This document shows, piece after piece, positions 1-5,780 of a DNA stretch of 7,254 nucleotides; position 1 is the stretch's first letter; each line of letters begins with the position of its first letter. A program made the translations under genes and the position numbers. The notes beneath the pieces are model-generated. The model searched no databases, was not told the origin of the DNA, and was given only the letters and a program-made list of their open reading frames with translations. Source of the DNA: Nanobdellota archaeon (GTDB taxonomy: Archaea > Nanobdellota > Nanobdellia > Woesearchaeales > GCA-2686295); assembly GCA_018812505.1 (NCBI GenBank), contig JAHJDK010000024.1:1-7254 (forward strand), read 5' to 3'.

Positions 1-60
1 AGCGCATCAAACACCACTGCAACCCCTGCGCCTGTGTTTGAGAGTGTTTATGAGAAGTGA
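1..60 (+). CDS. C-terminal end of an unidentified protein (partial)
   Basis: Frame 1 is open from the window edge to a TGA at 58-60 and reads SASNTTATPAPVFESVYEK. The Thr/Ala/Pro-rich stretch resembles a flexible linker or the tail of an exported or cell-surface protein, but nothing here identifies the family. Frame 1 was preferred because a T-rich run follows its stop at once, as expected at an archaeal gene end. Frame 2 stays open somewhat longer but gives a Leu/Arg/Cys-rich sequence with no protein-like character. The body of the gene lies outside the window. Confidence 0.55.
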   Translation, partial: SASNTTATPAPVFESVYEK

Positions 61-82
61 ATTTTTTTCTTTTAGATTTTAT
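61..82 (+). terminator. T-rich run, possible archaeal terminator
   Basis: Directly after the stop codon at 58-60 there are seven T, a C, then four more T (62-73), followed by a further T-rich stretch. Archaeal RNA polymerase commonly terminates at oligo-T runs on the coding strand without a hairpin, and no stable stem is visible upstream. The call rests on position and composition only. Confidence 0.4.
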
Positions 83-215
83 TGAGTTTTCTTATAATTG
101 TGAAGATTTTCCGGGTTTTTGGGTGAAAAACATTTGAATGCATTTTTAGCACATGCTTGTTTGGATGAATAATTATTTTTTTGACTTTGATTAATTTTTT
201 CCCCTATCCATAAAA

Positions 216-223
216 TTTATATT
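216..223 (+). promoter_or_regulatory. TATA box for the gene at 246
   Basis: TTTATATT lies in an A/T-rich pocket with its centre 26-27 nt upstream of the ATG at 246. That is the standard distance from an archaeal TATA box to the transcription start. It implies a leaderless mRNA beginning at or next to the ATG, and it favours ATG 246 over the TTG at 243. Confidence 0.6.
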
Positions 224-245
224 ATTTGCACATCTTCCTTTTTTG

Positions 246-752
246 ATGGGTTCAAATAAGGGTTTGGTTTTTTTGTTGTCAACTTGTTTAGTTTCTTCTA
301 GTGTTGCTTCTGATTCTTTAGCTGTGCCTGATCCTGAGTTTGATTCTTCTCAAGATTGCACTTCTAGTGCGGCTAGGAATTATTTTAAACAGCAAGTTTG
401 TTATTTGAAAAGTCATGATTTAAGCAATCCTGTTTTTAAGTGGGAAGAATCTAGTCATGATATTTCTTATAGTGTCTGTTTTGAGTTTAATGATAATTCA
501 ATTTTGTTTTATGATAGCTTTATGGATAAGAATCATTCTGATGAGATTTCTTTGTGGTATGGTTCTTGTAAGACTGTTAGTATAGTTCTTACTAATTCTT
601 TGAAGTCAAAGTTTCAGAAGGTTTTTGGTGCAGACTTTTTTGATAATTCTCCTTATAGCAATGGCTCATGGTCAAATTCTATTATTCCTGATGATAAAAA
701 GTTGGATGATTTTCGTTTGAAACTGGAAGAATTTCTTATAGATTATTATTAG
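246..752 (+). CDS. Probable exported protein, four cysteines in mature part, function unknown
   Basis: This is a 168-residue protein that I do not recognise. The N-terminus has one Lys (K5), a hydrophobic stretch over about residues 7-20, and a small-residue site SVA at 19-21. That is consistent with a Sec signal peptide cut after A21. The remainder is polar, Ser/Asp/Asn/Lys-rich, with cysteines at 38, 52, 78 and 108, enough for two disulfides outside the cell. C14 sits in LSTC, which is only a poor lipobox. There is no further membrane segment, so the product is probably secreted or wall-associated. The start is ATG 246, one codon inside a longer frame that opens with TTG, because the TATA box places transcription start exactly there. 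No terminator-like T run follows, so some transcripts may continue into the zinc-ribbon gene. The T/G-rich codon use matches the other + strand genes. Confidence 0.7.
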   Translation: MGSNKGLVFLLSTCLVSSSVASDSLAVPDPEFDSSQDCTSSAARNYFKQQVCYLKSHDLSNPVFKWEESSHDISYSVCFEFNDNSILFYDSFMDKNHSDEISLWYGSCKTVSIVLTNSLKSKFQKVFGADFFDNSPYSNGSWSNSIIPDDKKLDDFRLKLEEFLIDYY

Positions 753-784
753 TTATGCTATTATGCAGTTAAAATAGGAACTTA

Positions 785-792
785 TTTATAAT
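785..792 (+). promoter_or_regulatory. TATA box for the zinc-ribbon gene at 815
   Basis: TTTATAAT is centred about 26 nt upstream of the ATG at 815. This geometry predicts a leaderless transcript and argues against the in-frame TTG at 800, which would lie upstream of the predicted transcription start. Confidence 0.6.
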
Positions 793-814
793 TGTAAAAT
801 TGTTTGTTTTTATA

Positions 815-1090
815 ATGACTAAAGAATGTCTTGTCAGAATTTGTCCTATTTGTGGCAGCACTAATGTTAAGAGTATTTACTTGATAAGTCCTTCTGAGCG
901 GCTAGTATCTGGTGCTAAAAAATTTCAGGAGAGGTTCAATGCTCATTCTGTTGGTTCAGTAGCAATTGGTTGGCAGCCACAAAATCCATCTGTTTTTATT
1001 TGCATGGATTGTGATTATAATGGAATTTGTCCTGAGATTGAGATTTCTCAAGTAAAAGAATTTAAGAAAGAGTTAAAGAAGATAAAGTGA
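815..1090 (+). CDS. Small zinc-ribbon protein, function unknown
   Basis: The product has 91 residues from ATG 815. Two CxxC knuckles are visible: C10-P-I-C13 followed by GS, and C63-M-D-C66, with a further Cys at 72. They are about 50 residues apart, and the segment between carries no cysteines. This is the layout of an archaeal zinc ribbon, with the first knuckle of the CPxCGS type and the second resembling C-x-D-C-x-Y. The last ~15 residues are a Lys/Glu-rich helix. Such small ribbons often bind nucleic acid or act as subunits of larger complexes, but nothing here fixes a role. A longer reading from TTG 800 would add MFVFI, a hydrophobic extension unlikely in a cytoplasmic ribbon and inconsistent with the promoter. 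The gene follows the exported-protein gene in the same direction but appears to have its own promoter. Confidence 0.7.
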   Translation: MTKECLVRICPICGSTNVKSIYLISPSERLVSGAKKFQERFNAHSVGSVAIGWQPQNPSVFICMDCDYNGICPEIEISQVKEFKKELKKIK

Positions 1091-1202
1091 GATTTTAGTT
1101 TGTGTAAATTATAATATTTATGGTCTTCTTCTTATTTCGTTTAAATATATTTTTTATGAGAATTCTTATTTTTCATTAGCCACTGGACATTTAGACACAG
1201 AA

Positions 1203-1210
1203 TATTTAAA
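1203..1210 (+). promoter_or_regulatory. TATA box for the BRO-N gene remnant
   Basis: TATTTAAA is centred about 26-27 nt before the ATG at 1235, the same geometry as the two promoters upstream. The truncated gene could therefore still be transcribed. An ATG at 1231 is ruled out because it meets TAA after three codons. Confidence 0.55.
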
Positions 1211-1464
1211 TGTTAACATTTTATTTATTAATGTATGAGTAAAAAAAATAAACTTGTCGTTTTTCAAGATAAAAAGATTAGAAGAATTTGGCGTAAGAAT
1301 GAGTGGTATTTCTCAGTAATAGATGTGGTTCAAGCCTTAACAGATAGCAATAATCCAAGAAATTATTGGTCTATGCTTAAAAAAAGAGAAGAAGATGTTG
1401 GAATTGAACTGTCCACAAATTGTGTACAGTTGAAATTAGTTGCGTCAGATGGAAAATTAAGAGA

Positions 1465-1587
1465 GACAGATTTTAAATCTTCAATAATAAATTTATGCGG
1501 TAAACTTCTTTGGTCAATAATTTGGATTACTTTTTCATCTCCTTTTTTAATCCATATTGTTCTAAAATGTTTTTGTTTTATGTTCAT
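1465..1587 (-). pseudogene. mtnA: N-terminal fragment of S-methyl-5-thioribose-1-phosphate isomerase-like gene
   Basis: On the - strand an ATG at 1587 opens about 41 codons that read as the start of the MtnA/eIF2B-like isomerase family: HFRTIW at residues 7-12, IIDQRSLPHKF at 23-33, and IEDLKSV at 35-41. In complete members this region leads into an EEVAxAIxxMxVRGAxxIG-like segment. Here the frame instead continues as the antisense of the BRO-N gene (VSLNFPS...), so roughly nine tenths of the enzyme is missing. The full enzyme isomerises methylthioribose-1-phosphate to methylthioribulose-1-phosphate in methionine salvage. A related family member, such as ribose-1,5-bisphosphate isomerase or an eIF2B-like protein, cannot be excluded from 40 residues. 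The start lies 60 nt downstream of the nuclease gene on the same strand, with no convincing TATA box 26 nt upstream, so it was probably the third gene of the ileS unit. Confidence 0.7.
1468..1480. repeat. Palindrome at the BRO-N / mtnA junction
   Basis: AGATTT-T-AAATCT is a perfect 6-bp inverted repeat around a single T. It lies exactly where BRO-N homology on the + strand ends (about 1471) and mtnA homology on the - strand ends (about 1465-1471). Palindromes and short shared sequences at junctions are typical of template switching, whether in the cell or during whole-genome amplification. Confidence 0.6.
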
Positions 1588-1647
1588 AATATCATCTGTT
1601 ATTATTGATTACTTGAAATACTTAAATTTTGTTATTTTTAGGTGTTT

Positions 1648-2439
1648 TTATTGCCTAAAGCATTTCTCGTAGTAGTCGCATTGGCCAGAACTCCATCTGC
1701 ATAGTGGACTTGTTTTTTTTGGGTAATCATGCTTGTTGTTGGTGATTGTTTTTGTGTGCATATATTTGATTTCTTTCTTTGCTTCTTCTACTAGTTTGTC
1801 ATCTACTGAGATTAGTATTTCCGAGTATTTTAAGAAGTCTATTCCTACTAAGTCTGGTCTTTTGCCTTTTTCTTCTTCGTACAGTAATGCGTATATTCCT
1901 AGTTGTAATCTGTATTCTTTTGTTATATCACTTTTCTTGCTTGTCTTGTAATCAAGTATCACTGTGTTATCCCCTCTTTCAAATACTACATCCATGAATC
2001 CTCTTACTTTGAAGTTGTCTGATGTGAATTCCATTTCTCTGATGGGTGTTAAGTGTTTGACGGCTTTTTTGAATGTGCTGCCGTTTTTTAGTTGTACTCG
2101 TAGTTTTTTCTTGAATCTGCTGAACCAGTTTTGCAGCATCATTTTGCTTTCGTCATAGTAGCTTTTTAGTTTTCGTTCGTCCATGTTTAGTTCTAATAAT
2201 TCTGAGTAGTGTTCGCTCCAGGTTTTTTCTAGCAGCCAGAATAAGTGTAATCTTAGTGCGTCTTCGCTGTTTATTTTGCTGTCTATTTCGTAGAAGTTTT
2301 CCAGCACTTCGTGTACTATTTTTCCTCTTATTAGATGTATGCTTGGTGTTGTTGGTAATTCTTCTATGTAGTGGTAGTAGTACTTTCTAGGGCACTGTTT
2401 ATACGTGTTTATGCTGCTTGGACTCTCTACTCTAACCAT
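1648..2439 (-). CDS. PD-(D/E)XK nuclease, RecB/Cas4-like with Fe-S cysteines
   Basis: The 263-residue protein has the motifs of the RecB/AddB/Cas4 nuclease family in order: SSINTYKQCPRKYYY (8-22) with C16, then GKIVHEVLE (39-47) with H43. They are followed by REMEF (134-138), GFMDVV (147-152) with D150, ILDYKTSKK (161-169) with D163 and K165, and QLGIYALLY (179-187) with Q179 and Y183. E/D/D/K and the QxxxY motif form the metal-dependent active site. C16 with C247, C254 and C260 near the C-terminus matches the four-cysteine [4Fe-4S] arrangement of this family. No helicase domain is present, so it is a stand-alone exonuclease-like protein, perhaps for DNA end processing in repair. Cas4 proper is not supported: no CRISPR repeats or other cas genes are in the window. 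Its ATG lies one base after the ileS stop, with no clear Shine-Dalgarno, so translation is probably coupled to ileS. The catalytic and Fe-S residues are all intact. Confidence 0.85.
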   Translation of the reverse strand: MVRVESPSSINTYKQCPRKYYYHYIEELPTTPSIHLIRGKIVHEVLENFYEIDSKINSEDALRLHLFWLLEKTWSEHYSELLELNMDERKLKSYYDESKMMLQNWFSRFKKKLRVQLKNGSTFKKAVKHLTPIREMEFTSDNFKVRGFMDVVFERGDNTVILDYKTSKKSDITKEYRLQLGIYALLYEEEKGKRPDLVGIDFLKYSEILISVDDKLVEEAKKEIKYMHTKTITNNKHDYPKKTSPLCRWSSGQCDYYEKCFRQ

Positions 2440-2440
2440 T

Positions 2441-5400
2441 TTATATTTTCTCTAATAATAAGTTGAACTGTCTGCCTTTAATGTTTTCGCTTGAAGAAAA
2501 CGCAAATTTATCATTTGTTTTGGTTGTTACTTCAATAGTTTTGGCTCCGACTTTATTCTTTATCTCTTCGCTGTATTTCTCTATCCATGTTTCTTTTGTT
2601 TCTATCACTAGTTTTATCTGGTCTTGTTTTTCTAGGTTTGCTTTTTTTCGAAGATTTTGTGTTCTTCTCATTATTTCTCTGGCAAATCCTTCTTCTTCCA
2701 GTTCTTTTGTTGTTTCTGTGTTTAATATGATTGTTGTGGATCCTAGTTCTGATATCTTTTGGTTTTCAGGTATTATCTTTTTCACTTCTAAGTCTTCCCA
2801 TTCAAGTTTTTGACCTTTAAACCTTACTTTGTTGATGTCTTCTTTGATTTTATTCACATTTTGTTTTATGAACTCTGCTGCTTCTGATGTTCTCTCGCAA
2901 AATTTCTTTCCTAACACTTTATAGTTTGGTTTTATCTCCATGTCGTACTTTACTTTCTTGAATGTTATTTGTTTGATGTTTAACTGTTTCTTTATTAGTC
3001 CTTCAAGTTTTTCAACTGATTTCTCAACTTCTTTGTTGGTTGTGTCTATTATTAATTCTTTTAATGGCCACCTGACTCCTATGTTTGCTTGGTCTCTGCA
3101 TGAGAGCGCTGCGGCTATCACTCTGCCTGCTGTTTCAAAGGTTGTTTCTAAGCTCTTGTTTATGAGTTTGTCATCGTGCTTAGGCCAATCCATTAGGTGT
3201 ATGCTTTCAGCTGAAAGTTTGAATTCCTTTTTTAGGTTTTGATATATTTGTTCTGTGATAAATGGTATGGTTGGAGCCATTAGTGTTAATCCTTTGAGGT
3301 ATACTTCGAACATGATGTTTAGTATTCTCTTTTTTTCTTCTTCAGTTCCTGATGCTATTTTTTCTCTTACAAACTGGATGTATGTTCTTGATAGGTTAAG
3401 CAGTAATTCTTCTGGTGTTAGTGGTGCTTCGTTCAGCAGGTATGCTTCATATTGTTCTGTTGTTTTCTTTATGCTGCTGTGAAGTTTTGATAGTATGTAC
3501 TTGTCTTCTAGTGATAATTTTTTAAAATCTGGTTTTTCTGGCTTGTAGTTTATTGAACTTGCTAAGTCTTTTATTAGGTGTTGTATATTCCAGAAAACAA
3601 ACAGGTTTCGATGCTTTACTTCTGTGTCATCAAAGTTGTAGTTCATATCCAGTCCTGGTTTGGATGCTGTTATTGTGTAGTATCTTAATGTGTCTGAGCC
3701 GTATTTGTCTATAACTTCGTATGGTGATATGACATTTCCTAGGCTTTTGCTCATCTTCCTGCCTTGGGAGTCTTGTATGAATCCGTGCATGTATACTTTT
3801 TTGAATGAGTGACTGTCCATTCCTAGCATGCTCGCAACTAGCAATAGGTTGAACCATCCTCTTATTTGGTCTTTTCCTTCAAGTATGAAATCTGCTGGGA
3901 ATAGTTTTTTGAATAAATCTTTTTTTTGCGGGTAGTCCAAGCAATTCCATGATGTAGTTCCTGCGTCTATCCATACGTCTAACACGTCTGGTATTCTTTT
4001 CATCTCTCCGCCGCATTTACAGTTCCATTTTATCTTGTCAATCCATGGTATGTGCAGGTCTTCGGGTTTTTCGCCTGATTTCTTTTCCAGTTCAGCTACT
4101 GATCCTATGACTTCATAATTGTTGCATTTGTTGCATTGCCATATTGGTACGGGTGTTCCCCAGTACATTTGTCTGGTTATGCCGTTGTCTCTCAGGTTTT
4201 TAAGCCATGATGCAAATGCGTTATAGGCTGCTTCTGGCACCCAGTATGTTTTTTTGTGTAGTTTCAGCATTTCTTCTTTTAAGTCTTCTACTTTGAAGAA
4301 CCATTGGTTTGTTGTTCTGAAAACTACTGGGTTGTGGCATCGCCAGCAGTGTGCGTAGTCGTGTTCTACATCTGTTACTGCTAATATTCCTCCTTTGTCT
4401 TTTAGTTCTTGTATGAATCTTTGATCGTCTACTCTTGCTTTCCAGCCTGCGTATTTTTTCATTTCTTTTGGAAATAATCCGTGTTCGTCAAGGTTGTTGA
4501 ATGCTGGTATGTTTTCTCTTCGTCCTACTTCATAATCTTCAGGTCCGCATCCTGGTGCACAGTGGACTAATCCTGTTCCTGCGCTTGTATCTACATATTC
4601 TTCTGACATTATGACTGTGTGGACGTTTGGGTGTTCTTTCTTTAGCTTTTCATATATTGGTATTTCGTCTTTTAGTGGGTGTTCATATTCTGTTCCTGCT
4701 AGTTTGTCTCCTTTGAATCGTTCTAGTATCTTGAATTTCTTGTTGCATACACTGCTTATGAAGATGTTTGCTAGCACTGCTGCAACAACCCATTTTTCTC
4801 CTTCAACTTCCACTTTGACATATTCTAGTTCTGGGTTGACCATCACTGCTAGGTTGTATGGAATTGTCCATGGGGTTGTCGTCCAGATTATCAGGTATTC
4901 TTTTTCTTTGTTTTTAATTTTGAATTTTACGAATATTGAATCGTCTTTCACTAGTTCATATTCTAGTTCGTGTTTTGAGAGTGAGGTTGTGCAGTCATAA
5001 CACCAGTGCATAACTTTTTCTCCTTTGTACAGTCTTTTTTTCTTGTCAGCTTGTTTGACTAGCCACCATTCTCCTTCTATGAATTCTTTTGTTAGTGGGT
5101 AATATGCGTTTTCAAAGTCCATCCATACTCCTAATTTTTCAAAGTCTTTTGTCATTGAGTGCATGTTTTCTGTTGCGAAGTCTTTGCATTCTTTGACGAA
5201 TTTTGCAACTCCATATTTTTGTATGTCTTCCATGTATTTTAGTCCTAGTTTTGATCTGACTTTTAATGAGATGGGAAATCCGTGCATGTCGTATCCTGCT
5301 CTGTCCCAAACATCTAGTCCTTTCATACGCTTGTATCTTAGTATAGAATCTTTTAGTGCTTTGTTCCAGGCGGTTCCCATGTGTACTTTGCCAGATGTGT

Positions 5401-5533
5401 ATGGCGGACCGTCTAAGAAGTATAAGCTTTTTTTTCCTTTATTTTTTTCTTTTAATTGTTTGTATATCTTTTTTTTATCCCACAAATTCTTTACTTCTTT
5501 TTCGACATTCCTGAAATCGTAGCTTTCTTTCAT
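2441..5533 (-). CDS. ileS: Isoleucyl-tRNA synthetase, archaeal/eukaryotic type
   Basis: This class I synthetase (1030 residues, normal full length) charges tRNA-Ile with isoleucine in the cytoplasm. Seen in order are DGPPYTSGKVHMGTAWNK (41-58), whose HMGT is the usual archaeal form of the HIGH ATP-binding signature, and GYDMHGFP (80-87). The CP1 editing domain that hydrolyses Val-tRNA follows, with WTTTPWTIPYNLAV (217-230) and the TSAGTGLVHCAPGCGPEDY block (316-334). Next come the WGTPVPIW segment (458-465), C467/C470 with C505/C507 as a probable zinc site, GKDQIRGWF (553-561), and KMSKS at 593-597. The rest holds the helical anticodon-binding domain and a C-terminal extension typical of type 2 IleRS. 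No frameshift or missing motif was seen. The start at 5533 gives the family's usual N-terminus (YDFRNVEKEVKNLWDKKKIY). It is the first gene of the unit with the nuclease and is transcribed divergently from nadK. Confidence 0.97.
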   Translation of the reverse strand: MKESYDFRNVEKEVKNLWDKKKIYKQLKEKNKGKKSLYFLDGPPYTSGKVHMGTAWNKALKDSILRYKRMKGLDVWDRAGYDMHGFPISLKVRSKLGLKYMEDIQKYGVAKFVKECKDFATENMHSMTKDFEKLGVWMDFENAYYPLTKEFIEGEWWLVKQADKKKRLYKGEKVMHWCYDCTTSLSKHELEYELVKDDSIFVKFKIKNKEKEYLIIWTTTPWTIPYNLAVMVNPELEYVKVEVEGEKWVVAAVLANIFISSVCNKKFKILERFKGDKLAGTEYEHPLKDEIPIYEKLKKEHPNVHTVIMSEEYVDTSAGTGLVHCAPGCGPEDYEVGRRENIPAFNNLDEHGLFPKEMKKYAGWKARVDDQRFIQELKDKGGILAVTDVEHDYAHCWRCHNPVVFRTTNQWFFKVEDLKEEMLKLHKKTYWVPEAAYNAFASWLKNLRDNGITRQMYWGTPVPIWQCNKCNNYEVIGSVAELEKKSGEKPEDLHIPWIDKIKWNCKCGGEMKRIPDVLDVWIDAGTTSWNCLDYPQKKDLFKKLFPADFILEGKDQIRGWFNLLLVASMLGMDSHSFKKVYMHGFIQDSQGRKMSKSLGNVISPYEVIDKYGSDTLRYYTITASKPGLDMNYNFDDTEVKHRNLFVFWNIQHLIKDLASSINYKPEKPDFKKLSLEDKYILSKLHSSIKKTTEQYEAYLLNEAPLTPEELLLNLSRTYIQFVREKIASGTEEEKKRILNIMFEVYLKGLTLMAPTIPFITEQIYQNLKKEFKLSAESIHLMDWPKHDDKLINKSLETTFETAGRVIAAALSCRDQANIGVRWPLKELIIDTTNKEVEKSVEKLEGLIKKQLNIKQITFKKVKYDMEIKPNYKVLGKKFCERTSEAAEFIKQNVNKIKEDINKVRFKGQKLEWEDLEVKKIIPENQKISELGSTTIILNTETTKELEEEGFAREIMRRTQNLRKKANLEKQDQIKLVIETKETWIEKYSEEIKNKVGAKTIEVTTKTNDKFAFSSSENIKGRQFNLLLEKI

Positions 5534-5559
5534 CCTATTTATCTTTTGATTGTTGCTTG

Positions 5560-5567
5560 TTTATATT
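5560..5567 (-). promoter_or_regulatory. TATA box for ileS
   Basis: On the - strand this reads AATATAAA, centred about 30 nt before the ileS ATG at 5533. Transcription would start about 4 nt upstream of the ATG, so the mRNA would have almost no leader. Confidence 0.5.
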
Positions 5568-5686
5568 GTTTTCTATCAATGTTTGTTCTTGCCAGCCATT
5601 TTTTTGACTAGTCTTCTAACTAATAATTATGATAGAAACTTTGGCAATGTTTTTTTGCCTCATATTATTTGTGTGTTCATAGGATG

Positions 5687-5694
5687 TATATAAA
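5687..5694 (+). promoter_or_regulatory. Orphan TATA box upstream of nadK
   Basis: TATATAAA is the closest match to an archaeal TATA consensus in this intergenic region. Its predicted start near 5717 is about 64 nt before nadK. It could give a second nadK transcript with a leader, or a small RNA. No conserved structure was recognised in that leader. Confidence 0.4.
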
Positions 5695-5748
5695 ATTTAC
5701 TGTGTTGTCATGGTTGTTGTTATTGTTATTTTTGTTTTTGCACAAATT

Positions 5749-5756
5749 ATTTAAAA
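5749..5756 (+). promoter_or_regulatory. Probable TATA box for nadK
   Basis: ATTTAAAA is centred about 28 nt before the ATG at 5781, the same leaderless geometry as the promoters on the left side of the window. The TTATAAG at 5767-5773 is too close to the ATG to serve. Confidence 0.45.
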
Positions 5757-5780
5757 TTAATATGCTTATAAGTTTTTTAT

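Larger units (their letters stand above)
1235..1672 (+). pseudogene. BRO-N domain (phage antirepressor-like) protein, truncated and fused to antisense DNA
   Basis: The reading frame is 145 codons, but only about the first 79 residues (to roughly 1471) look like protein under selection. These residues match the BRO N-terminal domain found in phage, virus and mobile-element antirepressors and in related bacterial and archaeal proteins. Visible are the IRRIW strand, then WYFSVIDVV (24-32), the PRNYW motif (41-45), LKKREED, and the QLKLVASDGK...RETD segment (65-79). Family members normally continue with an 'ADTE...RIIQSIPSPKAE'-like region, which is absent. Residues from about 80 onward (Leu/Ile/Phe/Cys-rich) are the reverse strand of an mtnA-like gene start plus its upstream DNA, so the apparent membrane tail is accidental. 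The coding strand is A-rich (AAA, AGA, GAA codons), unlike the T/G-rich + strand genes around it, which suggests acquired DNA. The intact gene probably bound DNA or regulated a mobile element. I am confident of the BRO-N call and fairly confident that the gene is broken. Confidence 0.75.
5534..5780. other. Divergent intergenic region between ileS and nadK
   Basis: These 247 bases separate two genes pointing away from each other. They hold the ileS TATA box (5560-5567), a strong extra TATA-like box on the + strand (5687-5694) and the probable nadK box (5749-5756). The only inverted repeat noticed is a weak GGCAA/TTGCC pair (5643-5647 and 5655-5659) with a 7-nt T-rich loop. No tRNA, long ORF or repeat array was seen. 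A 14-codon open frame of hydrophobic residues (5710-5754) is noted under findings and is not called as a gene. Confidence 0.6.

Noticed and set aside
246..260. GGTTCAAAT resembling the T arm of a tRNA
   Set aside because: No acceptor, D or anticodon arm can be paired around it on either strand, and it lies inside a coding region start.
1500..1672. Membrane-spanning C-terminal tail on the BRO-N protein
   Set aside because: The Leu/Ile/Phe/Cys-rich residues are the antisense of the Lys-rich mtnA start and its upstream DNA, so the hydrophobicity is an accident of reading the wrong strand.
1648..2439. Cas4 of a CRISPR-Cas system
   Set aside because: The motifs are shared by the wider RecB/AddB nuclease family, and neither repeats nor other cas genes occur in the window.
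5372..5383. HMGT instead of HIGH in ileS as a sign of a defective enzyme
   Set aside because: HLGT/HMGT is a usual form of this signature in archaeal-type isoleucyl-tRNA synthetases, and KMSKS and the editing motifs are intact.
2463..5522. Long + strand reading frames opposite ileS
   Set aside because: They are Ser/Phe/Leu-rich shadows of the A-rich - strand coding sequence, with no promoters, ribosome binding sites or recognisable motifs.
5643..5659. GGCAA/TTGCC hairpin as a terminator or riboswitch
   Set aside because: The stem has only 5 bp with a 7-nt loop, lies between divergent promoters and is not followed by a clear T run.
5710..5754. 14-residue hydrophobic peptide gene starting ATG 5710
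   Set aside because: The predicted transcription start from the TATA box at 5687 falls inside the frame rather than before it, there is no ribosome binding site, and GTT/ATT/TTT runs are common by chance in this T-rich DNA.
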